Assembly (NCBI RefSeq): GCF_014201135.1
Contig: NZ_JACHDR010000001.1
Coordinates: 1,302,001 to 1,366,000, forward strand
Source: Neomicrococcus aestuarii
GTDB taxonomy: Bacteria > Actinomycetota > Actinomycetes > Actinomycetales > Micrococcaceae
DNA length: 64,000 nt
Reading direction: 5' to 3'
Shown: positions 8,142 to 17,470 of the stretch, piece after piece
How the letters are laid out: the number at the start of each line of letters is the position of its first letter
Numbering within the stretch: the stretch's first letter is position 1
Program-made: the position numbers and the translations under genes
The notes under the pieces: model-generated
Told to the model about the DNA's origin: nothing
Database searches by the model: none
Seen by the model: the letters and a program-made list of their open reading frames with translations, nothing else

Positions 8142-9946
8142 AAGACCGTTTTGAGGACGACGCCGCCGTCTCGCCTGCCCTTGCCCGTTTGCGTGACGCT
8201 TCGCCCGATACAGATTCCAGCAACGATGCTGAGATGACAGGCGCCACGGCGGAGAAGAAGGATTCCGCAAAGAACGCCGCAGCTACTGCGAGCGCTCCAT
8301 CTGCACAGACTTCCGAGGCAAAGAAAGCCTCCAGCACCGAGAAGCCCGAGGCCAGCGGTGAGAAGACTGAGGCCAGCGCAGAGGGCGAAATGCCTGGCGA
8401 TGGCTTGTCCTCGTGGCTCGACAACATTGAGTTGCCCACCGCGAGCGAATTGACCACCCGGTTAGGACGCTGGCGTGCTCGCCGCGCCGCTGAAAAGGCT
8501 AAACAGCGCAAGGACATCGAGACCGTCCGCGCAAAGGCAGAAGCGCGCAAGGAATCCGAGCAAGCCGCTAAGGACCGTGCGGAACAAGAGCGTCTAGCTC
8601 GGCTCGCAGTCCTCACCGGTCCTATCGAAAAGGTCCAGACCACCCCGGCGGCTCCAGCCGAACCGAAGGTCGATCGCTTCAAGCCTGCCGCGACACGTCC
8701 AAGCACGCCAAGTTTCGTTGCTAGCGAAGCCCAGCACTTGGACCGATCCGGCGCCAACCGCAAAAACGAGTCCGCCGACGCGCGCGCTCAGGATGACTCG
8801 CTTGCGCACCTCGTCGAGGAAGCTCGCGAGGCTGTCCTCAAGCACAACCAATCCGTGCCCGGAATGCAGGTTCAAGCCGAGGAAGAATCGGCCAAGGACA
8901 GCGCAACAAAGGCGGCAGAACAACCCAAGCTGCGTCGTCGTAATCCGCTCATGGATCCCAAGATTGCCGCGCAGCTCGAACAAGAAGAGCGCGCCGCGGC
9001 CGCCAAGCCGGTCAGCCGCGCGATCCTGCAGCCCACGGCTCGCCCGCACCAGCCGGTGTGGGAGATCGAGACCGTTCCCTCCTCCGTGTACGTGGCGCCG
9101 TACAACCTGCCTTCGCGTGCCCCTAACCCGGAGCCCACCTCGCAGGATCTCATCCGACGACTCGTCGTCACGCTGGCAATCATCGCCAGCGCCGTGGTGG
9201 CGTTCATGGAGCTGGGAATCTTCGGAGCACCTGGAGTGCACGACCGCGAGTTCTCTCCGTTCGAACCCAACGTGAGCTTCATGTCCATGGGCGTGCTCGC
9301 GTATTTGGTCTGGGGAATCATCTACTTGTGGCTGCTGGTCTACGCAGGCTACCAATGGACCATCGACGAACGCTCGTCTGTGCGTCAGCGCCGACTGGGC
9401 TACCCCGTGGCCGCAGCGGCGATTCTGGGCGCCGCTTGGCTTTTCTTCGCGAGCCAGGGCTCAGACGGAATCGCCCTGGTGATCAGCGTTGTTTTGCTGG
9501 GCGTACTCATCTACAGCTTGAACGTCTTGAACCAGCACACCGCTCGTACTCGTGATGAGCGTATGTGCATCGATGCCCCGATTGGCCTGTTCCTAGGTTT
9601 CGCCATGACGAGCGCCGCCATGAATCTGGGCACGTTCTTGACCATGCACCGCGTGAACTTCTTGTTGCCCGGCGACTGGTGGGCAACGTTCTTGATCATT
9701 GGCCTCACGTGGCTTGCCGCCACGCTGACCATGACGGAACGCGGGCGCATTGTGATGGCGCTCGGCTTTGGCTGGGGCCTGTTCTGGATCATGATTCCGC
9801 GACTGTTCGGCTCTAACGATTCCGCCCTCGTAGCGATCACGGCCGGCGTCTGCGGGTTCGTTGTGGTGCTGGCGACCGAAAATCGTCGCTACCAGATTGC
9901 CCACGCAGAACGCCGCGCACTGCGCGGAAAGCCCACGGAATTCTAA
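8138..9946 (+). CDS. Large membrane protein with disordered charged N-terminus, function unknown
   Basis: I do not recognise this family. Residues 1-300 are Ala/Glu/Lys/Ser-rich, low in hydrophobics and likely disordered and cytoplasmic, with a possible coiled coil at 105-150 (AEKAKQRKDIETVRAKAEAR). From about residue 345 there are roughly eight hydrophobic spans (for example LAIIASAVVAFMELGIFG and MGVLAYLVWGIIYLWLLVYA). It overlaps the DedA-like gene by 4 bases and lies 2 bases before a GATase gene, so all three may be cotranscribed. Confidence 0.7.
   Translation: MKDRFEDDAAVSPALARLRDASPDTDSSNDAEMTGATAEKKDSAKNAAATASAPSAQTSEAKKASSTEKPEASGEKTEASAEGEMPGDGLSSWLDNIELPTASELTTRLGRWRARRAAEKAKQRKDIETVRAKAEARKESEQAAKDRAEQERLARLAVLTGPIEKVQTTPAAPAEPKVDRFKPAATRPSTPSFVASEAQHLDRSGANRKNESADARAQDDSLAHLVEEAREAVLKHNQSVPGMQVQAEEESAKDSATKAAEQPKLRRRNPLMDPKIAAQLEQEERAAAAKPVSRAILQPTARPHQPVWEIETVPSSVYVAPYNLPSRAPNPEPTSQDLIRRLVVTLAIIASAVVAFMELGIFGAPGVHDREFSPFEPNVSFMSMGVLAYLVWGIIYLWLLVYAGYQWTIDERSSVRQRRLGYPVAAAAILGAAWLFFASQGSDGIALVISVVLLGVLIYSLNVLNQHTARTRDERMCIDAPIGLFLGFAMTSAAMNLGTFLTMHRVNFLLPGDWWATFLIIGLTWLAATLTMTERGRIVMALGFGWGLFWIMIPRLFGSNDSALVAITAGVCGFVVVLATENRRYQIAHAERRALRGKPTEF
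8928..8944 (-). repeat. Dispersed 17-mer motif copy (1 mismatch)
   Basis: Minus strand reads ATTACGACGACGCAGCT. The host gene reads it antisense as LRRRN. Confidence 0.65.
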
Positions 9947-9948
9947 AC

Positions 9949-10701
9949 GTGCCCCTAATGCCCAAGCCTTTCTTGGTGATCTCTACGCGCACCTCAGATG
10001 AGGCTACGGCGGATGAGATTCGCAGCACGCTGGCGCTTTCTGGATTGCCCGCGGACCGCGTGGAACACTGGCGGCTGGAAAGCACTCCTCTGCCACCGCT
10101 CGAGGAGTTTGCTCCTGAACGCTTCGCCGGTTTCATTCTGGGCGGCAGTCCGTTCAATGCATCCGATACGGACAAGTCCGAAGTCCAGTTGCGCGTTGAA
10201 GCTGACCTGAACCGTCTACTGGATTGGATAGTGGAGCACGACGCCCCGTTCTTGGGCGAGTGCTACGGCGTCGGAACGCTTGGCGTTCATCAAGGCGCCG
10301 TGGTGGATCGCAGCTATCCGGAACCGGTAGGAAGCACGTGGGTGAGCCTGACAGAAACCGGACGCAACGACCCGCTCCTAGCCGGACTGCCGGAATCCTT
10401 CGGCGCCTACGTGGGTCACAAAGAATCCATTAGCAAACTGCCCGCTCATGCCATCCATTTGGCGACATCGCCGGCCGCTCCGGTCCAGATGTTCAAGGTG
10501 AAGAACAACCTCTACGCGACGCAGTTTCACCCCGAGTTGGATCAAGAAGGTTTGATCACCCGCATTCGGATTTACGCTCACGCGGGGTACTTTCCGTCCG
10601 AAGAGGCTGAGTCACTCATTGAAGCCGCCAAGCAGCAGGATCACCTTTGGCCGCGGCTAGTTCTTCAGAACTTCGTGCGGATCTACGGCGGGGATCGCTA
10701 A
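9949..10701 (+). CDS. Class I glutamine amidotransferase-like protein (GuaA-N/YfeJ type)
   Basis: Stand-alone class I GATase domain of 250 residues. The nucleophile elbow is FLGECYGVGTLG (Cys about residue 105). The catalytic His-Glu pair is in ATQFHPELDQEG (about 185-196). The early GFILGGSPFNASD loop contributes the oxyanion region. Such proteins resemble the amidotransferase half of GMP synthase but lack the synthetase half. The substrate may be glutamine or another gamma-glutamyl compound. GTG start at 9949. Confidence 0.85.
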   Translation: MPLMPKPFLVISTRTSDEATADEIRSTLALSGLPADRVEHWRLESTPLPPLEEFAPERFAGFILGGSPFNASDTDKSEVQLRVEADLNRLLDWIVEHDAPFLGECYGVGTLGVHQGAVVDRSYPEPVGSTWVSLTETGRNDPLLAGLPESFGAYVGHKESISKLPAHAIHLATSPAAPVQMFKVKNNLYATQFHPELDQEGLITRIRIYAHAGYFPSEEAESLIEAAKQQDHLWPRLVLQNFVRIYGGDR

Positions 10702-10753
10702 GGAATCTTGCCCGAACGGGAATAGGGTCCCGAGATCATCAGTTGCCGCCAGT

Positions 10754-11869
10754 GTGAGCAAACTATTCTCCCCGGTCACTATCCGCACCCTCGAAGGCGA
10801 CGGACTAGAACTCCGCAACCGCGCTGTCCTCGCGCCCATGTGTACTTACTCAGTCACGGCAAAGGATGGCGTACCCACCGATTGGCATCTGGTTCACCTT
10901 GGCGCTCGCGCTAATGGCGGATTCGGACTCATCATTGCCGAAGCCACCGGCGTAAGCCCGGAGGCCCGAATTTCCGATCAGGATTTGGGACTCTGGAACG
11001 ACGAACAGACCGCAGCTTTCCGCCGCGTCACCGATTACCTCCACTCCTACGGCGCCGCTGCCGGCGTCCAGCTGGCCCACGCGGGCGGCAAGGCGTCCAC
11101 CTACGGACATTTGCTTGAACTCGCCGACGCCGGCTTCAAAGGTTCCATCCCGCTTGATCAGGGTGGTTGGGAGACGGTTGGCCCTTCTGAAACAGATATT
11201 CACGGTTTGCGCAGCCCGCGCGAGATGACCGTGGAAGACATCCAGAAGGTCATTGACGACTTCTCCGCCGCTGCTCGCCGAGCCGACGAGGCCGGATTCG
11301 ACTTCATCCAAATCCACTCCGCACACGGCTACCTCCTGCACGAATTCCTGTCCCCGCTCACCAACAAGCGCACGGACGAATGGGGCGGCTCGTTGGAAAA
11401 CCGCATGCGTCTGGCCCTTGAAGTCACCAAGGCTGTTCGCGCCGCGTGGCCACAGAACAAGCCGCTTGGCATCCGCTTCTCCGGCACCGACTGGGTAGAT
11501 GGTGGGTGGAACATCGAGGAGACCATCGAACTCGCACGCCGAGTAACCGAACTCGGAGTGACTGCCATCGATCTTTCCAGCGCCGGAATCGGCCAGTACT
11601 TTGGGCCTATCGGTCCGGGCTACCAAACCCAGCTGGCTGCCCAAGTGAAGGAAGCACTGGCCAACCCGGACATTTTCATCACCGCGGTAGGTTCCATCAC
11701 CACTGCTGTGCAGGCTGAGTCCTTGCTCATGACCGGCCAGGCGGACGGCATCAGCATTGCCCGTGCAGCGCTGAATGATCCGCACTGGGCGGCTAACGCC
11801 GCGAAAACTCTTGGCGTGAGCGCTAAAGAGAACCCGCGTGCAGCGCAGTACTGGCGTGCAGCCTGGTAG
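10754..11869 (+). CDS. Old yellow enzyme-family NADH:flavin oxidoreductase (YqjM-like)
   Basis: FMN-dependent ene-reductase that reduces activated C=C bonds with NAD(P)H. The YqjM-class cysteine sits in LAPMCTYSVT (about residue 32). The substrate-binding pair is HSAHGYLLHEFLSP (about 181-194), and KRTDEWGGSLENRMRL is the family signature. Length 371 is slightly above YqjM. GTG start at 10754. It ends at a strong bidirectional terminator shared with a convergent exporter. Confidence 0.9.
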   Translation: MSKLFSPVTIRTLEGDGLELRNRAVLAPMCTYSVTAKDGVPTDWHLVHLGARANGGFGLIIAEATGVSPEARISDQDLGLWNDEQTAAFRRVTDYLHSYGAAAGVQLAHAGGKASTYGHLLELADAGFKGSIPLDQGGWETVGPSETDIHGLRSPREMTVEDIQKVIDDFSAAARRADEAGFDFIQIHSAHGYLLHEFLSPLTNKRTDEWGGSLENRMRLALEVTKAVRAAWPQNKPLGIRFSGTDWVDGGWNIEETIELARRVTELGVTAIDLSSAGIGQYFGPIGPGYQTQLAAQVKEALANPDIFITAVGSITTAVQAESLLMTGQADGISIARAALNDPHWAANAAKTLGVSAKENPRAAQYWRAAW

Positions 11870-11889
11870 GCGAATAAGACCCCAGACAT

Positions 11890-11934
11890 AGAAAGAAGGC
11901 GGCGGAACCATCAAGGGTTCCGCCGCCTTCTTTG
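11890..11934. terminator. Bidirectional rho-independent terminator
   Basis: A long perfect stem, AAGGCGGCGGAACC / GGTTCCGCCGCCTT, with loop ATCAAG, ends in TCTTT on the plus strand and is preceded by GAAAGA for the minus strand. It lies between convergent genes. Confidence 0.9.
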
Positions 11935-11977
11935 CGTCTGCGACTAAAAGCTACGTCGCGAAGCTACCGTCAACGCA

Positions 11978-13450
11978 TTATGGCGCTGGAAGCTCTTCCG
12001 GCTTCTTCTTGCCCGGCATAAAGAAGCTCAAGACCACAATCAGCAAGGACACGATGGCAGCCGCCAAGTAGCCGTGCTGAAGGCCCTCAACATCGGCCGT
12101 AATGGGATCGGCGCCAGCCGCCATTGCGGTGGCCGTGCCGGAGACCATCAAACCGATGAGCAGCGCGGTGCCTGCCGCGCCGCCGAGCTGCTGCAGTGCG
12201 CTCAACAGGGCGGAGCCGTGCGAGTGCAAGGAGTGCGGCAATGGGTTCAGCGCCGTGGTGAACAACGGCGTGAAGAGAAGGGCGAAGGACAGGTTCATGG
12301 TGAACATGAGCACCAGAATCAGCCAGATCGGCGTGGAAGCGTCGAAGCGGGTGAACTGCCACAGGATCACCGAGAGCAAGATGGCTCCCGGGACTACCAG
12401 TGAGCGAGCACCGATCTTGTCATACCAACGTCCAACAAACGGCGCCATGACGCCCATGAGGATGCCGCCCGGGAGCAGCATGAGGCCGGTCTGCAAGGTG
12501 GACAGGCCACGCACCTGCTGCAGGTACAGCGGCGCCAAGATGATGATGCCAAAGAGCGCCACCATCGCCAGCACCATGCTGATCAAGGACAAGGTGAAAT
12601 CGCGGAACGTAAACGGCCGCATATCCAGCAACGCCTTGTTATCGCGCTGCAAACGCAACTGCAACAGCACGAAAGCGGTCAAGCAGACTACAGAAATGGC
12701 AATCGCAATCCACGCAATAGTGGACTGTGAGGCACCTCCGGAAGCTGCGACGTCGTGCCCTCCACCGAGGTTGCTCAAGCCGTACACCAAGCCACCGAAG
12801 CCGGGCACGGACAAAAGAATCGATGGAACCGAAAGGTGGGAAGCTTGGCCGCCGCCGTCGTTCGGCACGCGAGAGAAGCCCAAAATCAGGGCCACAATAG
12901 CGATCGGCAACACGATCAAGAACATGAAACGCCAAGACAAAGACTGGAGAATCAAGCCGGAGAGCGTGGGGCCAATGGCTGGCGCTACGGAGATCACGAT
13001 GGACACGTTGCCCATGATCTGGCCGCGGCGGGATACCGGCACGAGGTCCAGGATGGTGGTCATCATGAGCGGCATCATCACGGCGGTGCCGGAAGCCTGA
13101 ATCACCCGGGAGACCAACAACATGTCGAAGAAGGTGGAAGCCGCGGCCATGCCGGTACCGATGATGAACAAGATCATCGCGGCCGTGTAGACCTGACGGA
13201 TCGAGAAGCGGCGCAACAAGTAGCCGGTGGTGGGGATAACAACAGCGAGCGTGAGCATGAACGCGGTGGCGAGCCACTGCGCACGGTCAGCGCTCACGGA
13301 GAACTGTTCCATCAGCGTTGGCAAAGCAACGTTCATGATGGTCTCGTTCAAAATCATCACGAAGGCGCTCACAATGAGCACAGAAATGGTCATGACCGCC
13401 GTGGGTGTGAGGCGCTCAATGTCCGGAGCAATGTTGCTCGAGGATTTCAT
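11978..13450 (-). CDS. DHA2-family (EmrB/QacA-type) MFS multidrug exporter
   Basis: Proton-driven drug efflux carrier with about 14 transmembrane segments over 490 residues. Early segments contain LNETIMNVALPTLMEQF (the antiporter D/N-E-T-I-x-N-V-A-L-P signature of DHA2 carriers) and the motif-C-like VISVAPAIGPTLSGLI region. I place the start at the ATG giving MKSSSN (13450), downstream of GAAAGAA, and not at the upstream in-frame codon at 13489. No regulator is adjacent; a NUDIX-like gene is divergent. Confidence 0.9.
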   Translation of the reverse strand: MKSSSNIAPDIERLTPTAVMTISVLIVSAFVMILNETIMNVALPTLMEQFSVSADRAQWLATAFMLTLAVVIPTTGYLLRRFSIRQVYTAAMILFIIGTGMAAASTFFDMLLVSRVIQASGTAVMMPLMMTTILDLVPVSRRGQIMGNVSIVISVAPAIGPTLSGLILQSLSWRFMFLIVLPIAIVALILGFSRVPNDGGGQASHLSVPSILLSVPGFGGLVYGLSNLGGGHDVAASGGASQSTIAWIAIAISVVCLTAFVLLQLRLQRDNKALLDMRPFTFRDFTLSLISMVLAMVALFGIIILAPLYLQQVRGLSTLQTGLMLLPGGILMGVMAPFVGRWYDKIGARSLVVPGAILLSVILWQFTRFDASTPIWLILVLMFTMNLSFALLFTPLFTTALNPLPHSLHSHGSALLSALQQLGGAAGTALLIGLMVSGTATAMAAGADPITADVEGLQHGYLAAAIVSLLIVVLSFFMPGKKKPEELPAP

Positions 13451-13590
13451 GCGGTTCTTTCGTCGAAGGGGTGTTTCACGAAAGCACACACGTCTGGCAG
13501 GCAGTCGTATGGCACGTGCTAATAGCTGAATGTGGTTCGTGGGCCGCGCAATCCACCCTATTTGAGGGGAAATGCGCTAACAATAGTCAT

Positions 13591-14130
13591 ATGAACGTTC
13601 GAACCCCGGATCCTAATCCCGGCTGGCTGTCCGATGAGGACTTGTACGAGGCACGACGCCGCCTACCGATGGTTTACGTGGAGGCGATCCCAGTGCGGTT
13701 AGACCCGCTGGGATATGTGAGTGAAGTCGGTCTATTGTATACGGCGGACGACGCCGGAAACTTCCGTCGTGCGTTCGTTTCCGGGCGCGTGATGTACCGG
13801 GAAACCATCCGCGCGGCGCTGGTTCGCCATATGGAAAAAGACCTCGGCCCACTCGCGATGCCGCAGCTTCCACCCTCCCCCGTTCCCTTTGCCGTGGCGG
13901 AATACTTCCCGTCCCCGTCGGAGACCGGACTCACGGATGATCGCCAGCATGCGGTGGCCCTCGCGTACGTCATTCCGGTGCGCGGCGAATGCTCCCCGCG
14001 CCAGGATGCGCTTGAACTCACATGGCTGACCCCGCAAGAGGCTTTGAGCTCCGCGGTGCTCGCTGATTTGGACGGCGGTCGCGGCAATCTCATCAAGCAA
14101 GCGCTCGCCCATATGGGTTGGTGCGAGTAG
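13591..14130 (+). CDS. NUDIX-like DUF4916 family protein
   Basis: A 179-residue actinobacterial protein beginning MNVRTPDPNPGWLSDEDLYEAR. It has the overall NUDIX-like layout: YVEAIPVRLDP, then GLLY, then FVSGRVMYRETIRAALVRHMEKDLG where a Nudix box would be. The canonical GX5EX7REUXEEXGU is degenerate (RETIRAALVRHMEKDLG), so hydrolase activity is uncertain. The ATG at 13591 is preferred; the upstream open frame from 13471 has no family similarity. Confidence 0.75.
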   Translation: MNVRTPDPNPGWLSDEDLYEARRRLPMVYVEAIPVRLDPLGYVSEVGLLYTADDAGNFRRAFVSGRVMYRETIRAALVRHMEKDLGPLAMPQLPPSPVPFAVAEYFPSPSETGLTDDRQHAVALAYVIPVRGECSPRQDALELTWLTPQEALSSAVLADLDGGRGNLIKQALAHMGWCE

Positions 14131-15519
<1,389 letters not shown>

Positions 15520-15533
15520 GTCTTTGATGGGGG

Positions 15534-15577
15534 TTTTCCAGTACGACGACGCAGCTTGGGTAGCGCTGTCGCTTAGC
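15534..15577 (+). repeat. Left direct repeat of the AbiE island (contains perfect 17-mer)
   Basis: TTTTCC plus the 17-mer AGTACGACGACGCAGCT, identical over 23 bases to 17478-17500. Weaker similarity continues (GG, CGCTGTC, GCTT) into 15577. It is intergenic, just after tgt, and resembles a decayed copy of the 5' end of the GH76 gene on the other side of the island. Confidence 0.75.
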
Positions 15578-15595
15578 GGCCCATAGGAATACGGT

Positions 15596-16516
15596 CTAAG
15601 AGGGATTTTCCGGGACCCAGCGAAGGGAATTTGGTTGCCAAACGCTGCCGTTGGCGATTCCTTGTAGCGCAGGGTCGATCAACCGAGATACCAGGTCAAC
15701 GGCTCGTTCAAAGCTTTCGTAAGCGTGCAATTGCCTCACTGACTTAGTGAATTTTGCATAACCAGCTCCCCAGTCCGAAGGAACCACGAACTCCTCGAAT
15801 GAGTCCATTCGCCGACGTCTTCGCTCTGAATCAATCGCCTCACTCAGCGAGGTACCGTCGATGCGTTGCGTAGTTGCAAAAACTACAAGGTCTACTAAGT
15901 CCTTCACACGGCTTGAATTGCGGCCGTTATACACGGTCATAGTGGCGCAGATTTTGTCTGCCATTTGATCCACCACAGGGTGGATGCGGTATGGACTGCT
16001 GTTCAGCCGAGGAAGCAACAGTGCGCCTTGAGGTTCGATCACCGTGGCTTCTTCGGTCATGCCCGATCCTGTCACCAGGTCCACCTGAAGCTTTCCTTTT
16101 GGTGCTACGCCGAGATAGATATTGAAGGTCACGCGACAGCCATCTACGTAGGGCTGTGCATCCGTGGCGAGGGACGAATCATGTTTGACATATTCAAATC
16201 TGAAGTGATCATCGAGGTCCACAGACGAAAGTACTCTCAGTTCCTTAAGCGCTTCGTCGAGGCTAAAACCCTCCCGGTATAGGTCAATGTCCATGGTGGA
16301 GCGAGTGGAAGGGACTCGTGCGAGTATTCCGGTTCCGCCTTTCAGTACCCATTCGGAACTTTCACCGTCAGAGAAGATACGGCTGAGAAACCGGTTGAAA
16401 TACTCGCGCAGAATGAGCTGATCTTTGTTTGGCGCGCCATCCACTTTCGAAGCCAGCGATGCCGCATCGCGAATCGCAGACTCCACGGCAGCCGCTGAGG
16501 CGTACTGTTCAGGCAT
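15596..16516 (-). CDS. abiEii: AbiEii-type nucleotidyltransferase toxin
   Basis: Predicted toxin of a type IV AbiE toxin-antitoxin system; AbiEii proteins are DNA-polymerase-beta-like nucleotidyltransferases that block growth, giving phage abortive infection. Visible motifs are WVLKGGTGILAR (GGTG at about 60-63), the metal-binding MDIDLY (Asp76 and Asp78), and the C-terminal DKICATM and SRVKDLVDL segments. Length 306 fits. It follows the antitoxin by 11 bases in the same operon. The DNA here is visibly more AT-rich than neighbours, consistent with horizontal transfer. Confidence 0.88.
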   Translation of the reverse strand: MPEQYASAAAVESAIRDAASLASKVDGAPNKDQLILREYFNRFLSRIFSDGESSEWVLKGGTGILARVPSTRSTMDIDLYREGFSLDEALKELRVLSSVDLDDHFRFEYVKHDSSLATDAQPYVDGCRVTFNIYLGVAPKGKLQVDLVTGSGMTEEATVIEPQGALLLPRLNSSPYRIHPVVDQMADKICATMTVYNGRNSSRVKDLVDLVVFATTQRIDGTSLSEAIDSERRRRRMDSFEEFVVPSDWGAGYAKFTKSVRQLHAYESFERAVDLVSRLIDPALQGIANGSVWQPNSLRWVPENPS

Positions 16517-16527
16517 GATTTCGACGG

Positions 16528-17385
16528 CTAACTAGTCCGAGTGCCAGTGCTAACAGGGGTCAGATAGTTGTAGATTCCCCACGAGTGTGCTGAAGGCGAC
16601 CACGCCTGACTGAAATCGATAATGGGAACCGAACCAGATTGCTCCCTCCCGGAGGATGACTTCATTGCCTGATAATGCTGGACGACCTTTTCAGTCAGCG
16701 CTATGTCTTGGGAAATCCTCATCGCTTTCGAATCAACATCGAGCCCTGCGATTTCCAGAAGTCTTCCCAGCAGAGATTTGCCGTCATGTCGGCGAAAACC
16801 GTTTCGTTCAGCAAGCGGTTCAAGGAGCGCGGTCATTCTTGCAACATCTAGCTGCTGAACCTTGACGGCATCCCTCAGAGCATCTGCAACAAGACTCAGC
16901 TCGCGCGTTTCTTCCAAAAGGTCCGCCAGCGTTCTTTCAATTCTCATGACCGGGATTCCTTCAACGAGAGTGACATCCTGATCTTCAAGGAGACGTCGAC
17001 GATACCGAATTTCGGTCCTTTGGGATTGCTTTCGATCTCGAGCAACGAATTCATGACGCTCGGCCCACAGATCACCAATTCCGTGCAGTTGCGCGGCAGA
17101 TGTACCCCCAACTACAACTCCATGTGCAAGATTCTTCATTCGATCTTCAGCGAGCTTCTTTGGTTCCGTACTTAGCCACGCAGCTCGAAGATCTTCAAAG
17201 CGATCAATGGGGACGCCCGCGTCTCGATACACCCCATGAGATAGACGCACGAGATGACCCGCCTTTGCCAGTCGGGACAGGAGGACGCGAGAAATCCCAC
17301 GCGCGTTAGCTTGGGCCGTTGTCAGCATCCCCCACTGGGACACTGTAACTTCGGCCAGCACTCGAAGAGCCTCGTTCGTGTTCAT
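16528..17385 (-). CDS. abiEi: AbiEi-type antitoxin / transcriptional regulator
   Basis: First gene of the AbiE pair. The N-terminal winged helix (MLTTAQANARGISRVLLSRLAKAGHLVRLSHGVYRD, in sections, about residues 20-55) is the AbiEi antitoxin domain. The larger C-terminal part gives antitoxicity in the family. I choose ATG at 17385 (MNTNEAL), not 17415, because a good promoter ends six bases upstream and the family N-terminus begins there. An inverted repeat covers that promoter, so autorepression is likely. Confidence 0.87.
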   Translation of the reverse strand: MNTNEALRVLAEVTVSQWGMLTTAQANARGISRVLLSRLAKAGHLVRLSHGVYRDAGVPIDRFEDLRAAWLSTEPKKLAEDRMKNLAHGVVVGGTSAAQLHGIGDLWAERHEFVARDRKQSQRTEIRYRRRLLEDQDVTLVEGIPVMRIERTLADLLEETRELSLVADALRDAVKVQQLDVARMTALLEPLAERNGFRRHDGKSLLGRLLEIAGLDVDSKAMRISQDIALTEKVVQHYQAMKSSSGREQSGSVPIIDFSQAWSPSAHSWGIYNYLTPVSTGTRTS

Positions 17386-17422
17386 ACTTGAATTGTATCT
17401 CTCAAGGTGAAACAATCCAAGT
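17386..17422 (-). promoter_or_regulatory. AbiE promoter with overlapping inverted-repeat operator
   Basis: On the minus strand, -35 TTGGAT (17415-17420), a 17-base spacer, and -10 TACAAT (17392-17397) lie six bases before the ATG, so the mRNA is probably leaderless. The half-sites ACTTGGATTG and CAATTCAAGT (one mismatch) form an inverted repeat that covers both promoter elements, the layout expected for an autorepressor. Confidence 0.7.
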
Positions 17423-17470
17423 ACAAATCTGGATACTCTTGCAGAGACGCACCACTTCTAGAGGACGGTA

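Noticed and set aside
12102-13100. 332-residue plus-strand open frame across the exporter
   Set aside because: Antisense to a clear DHA2 transporter; composition is Met/Lys/Arg-rich and unlike a real protein.
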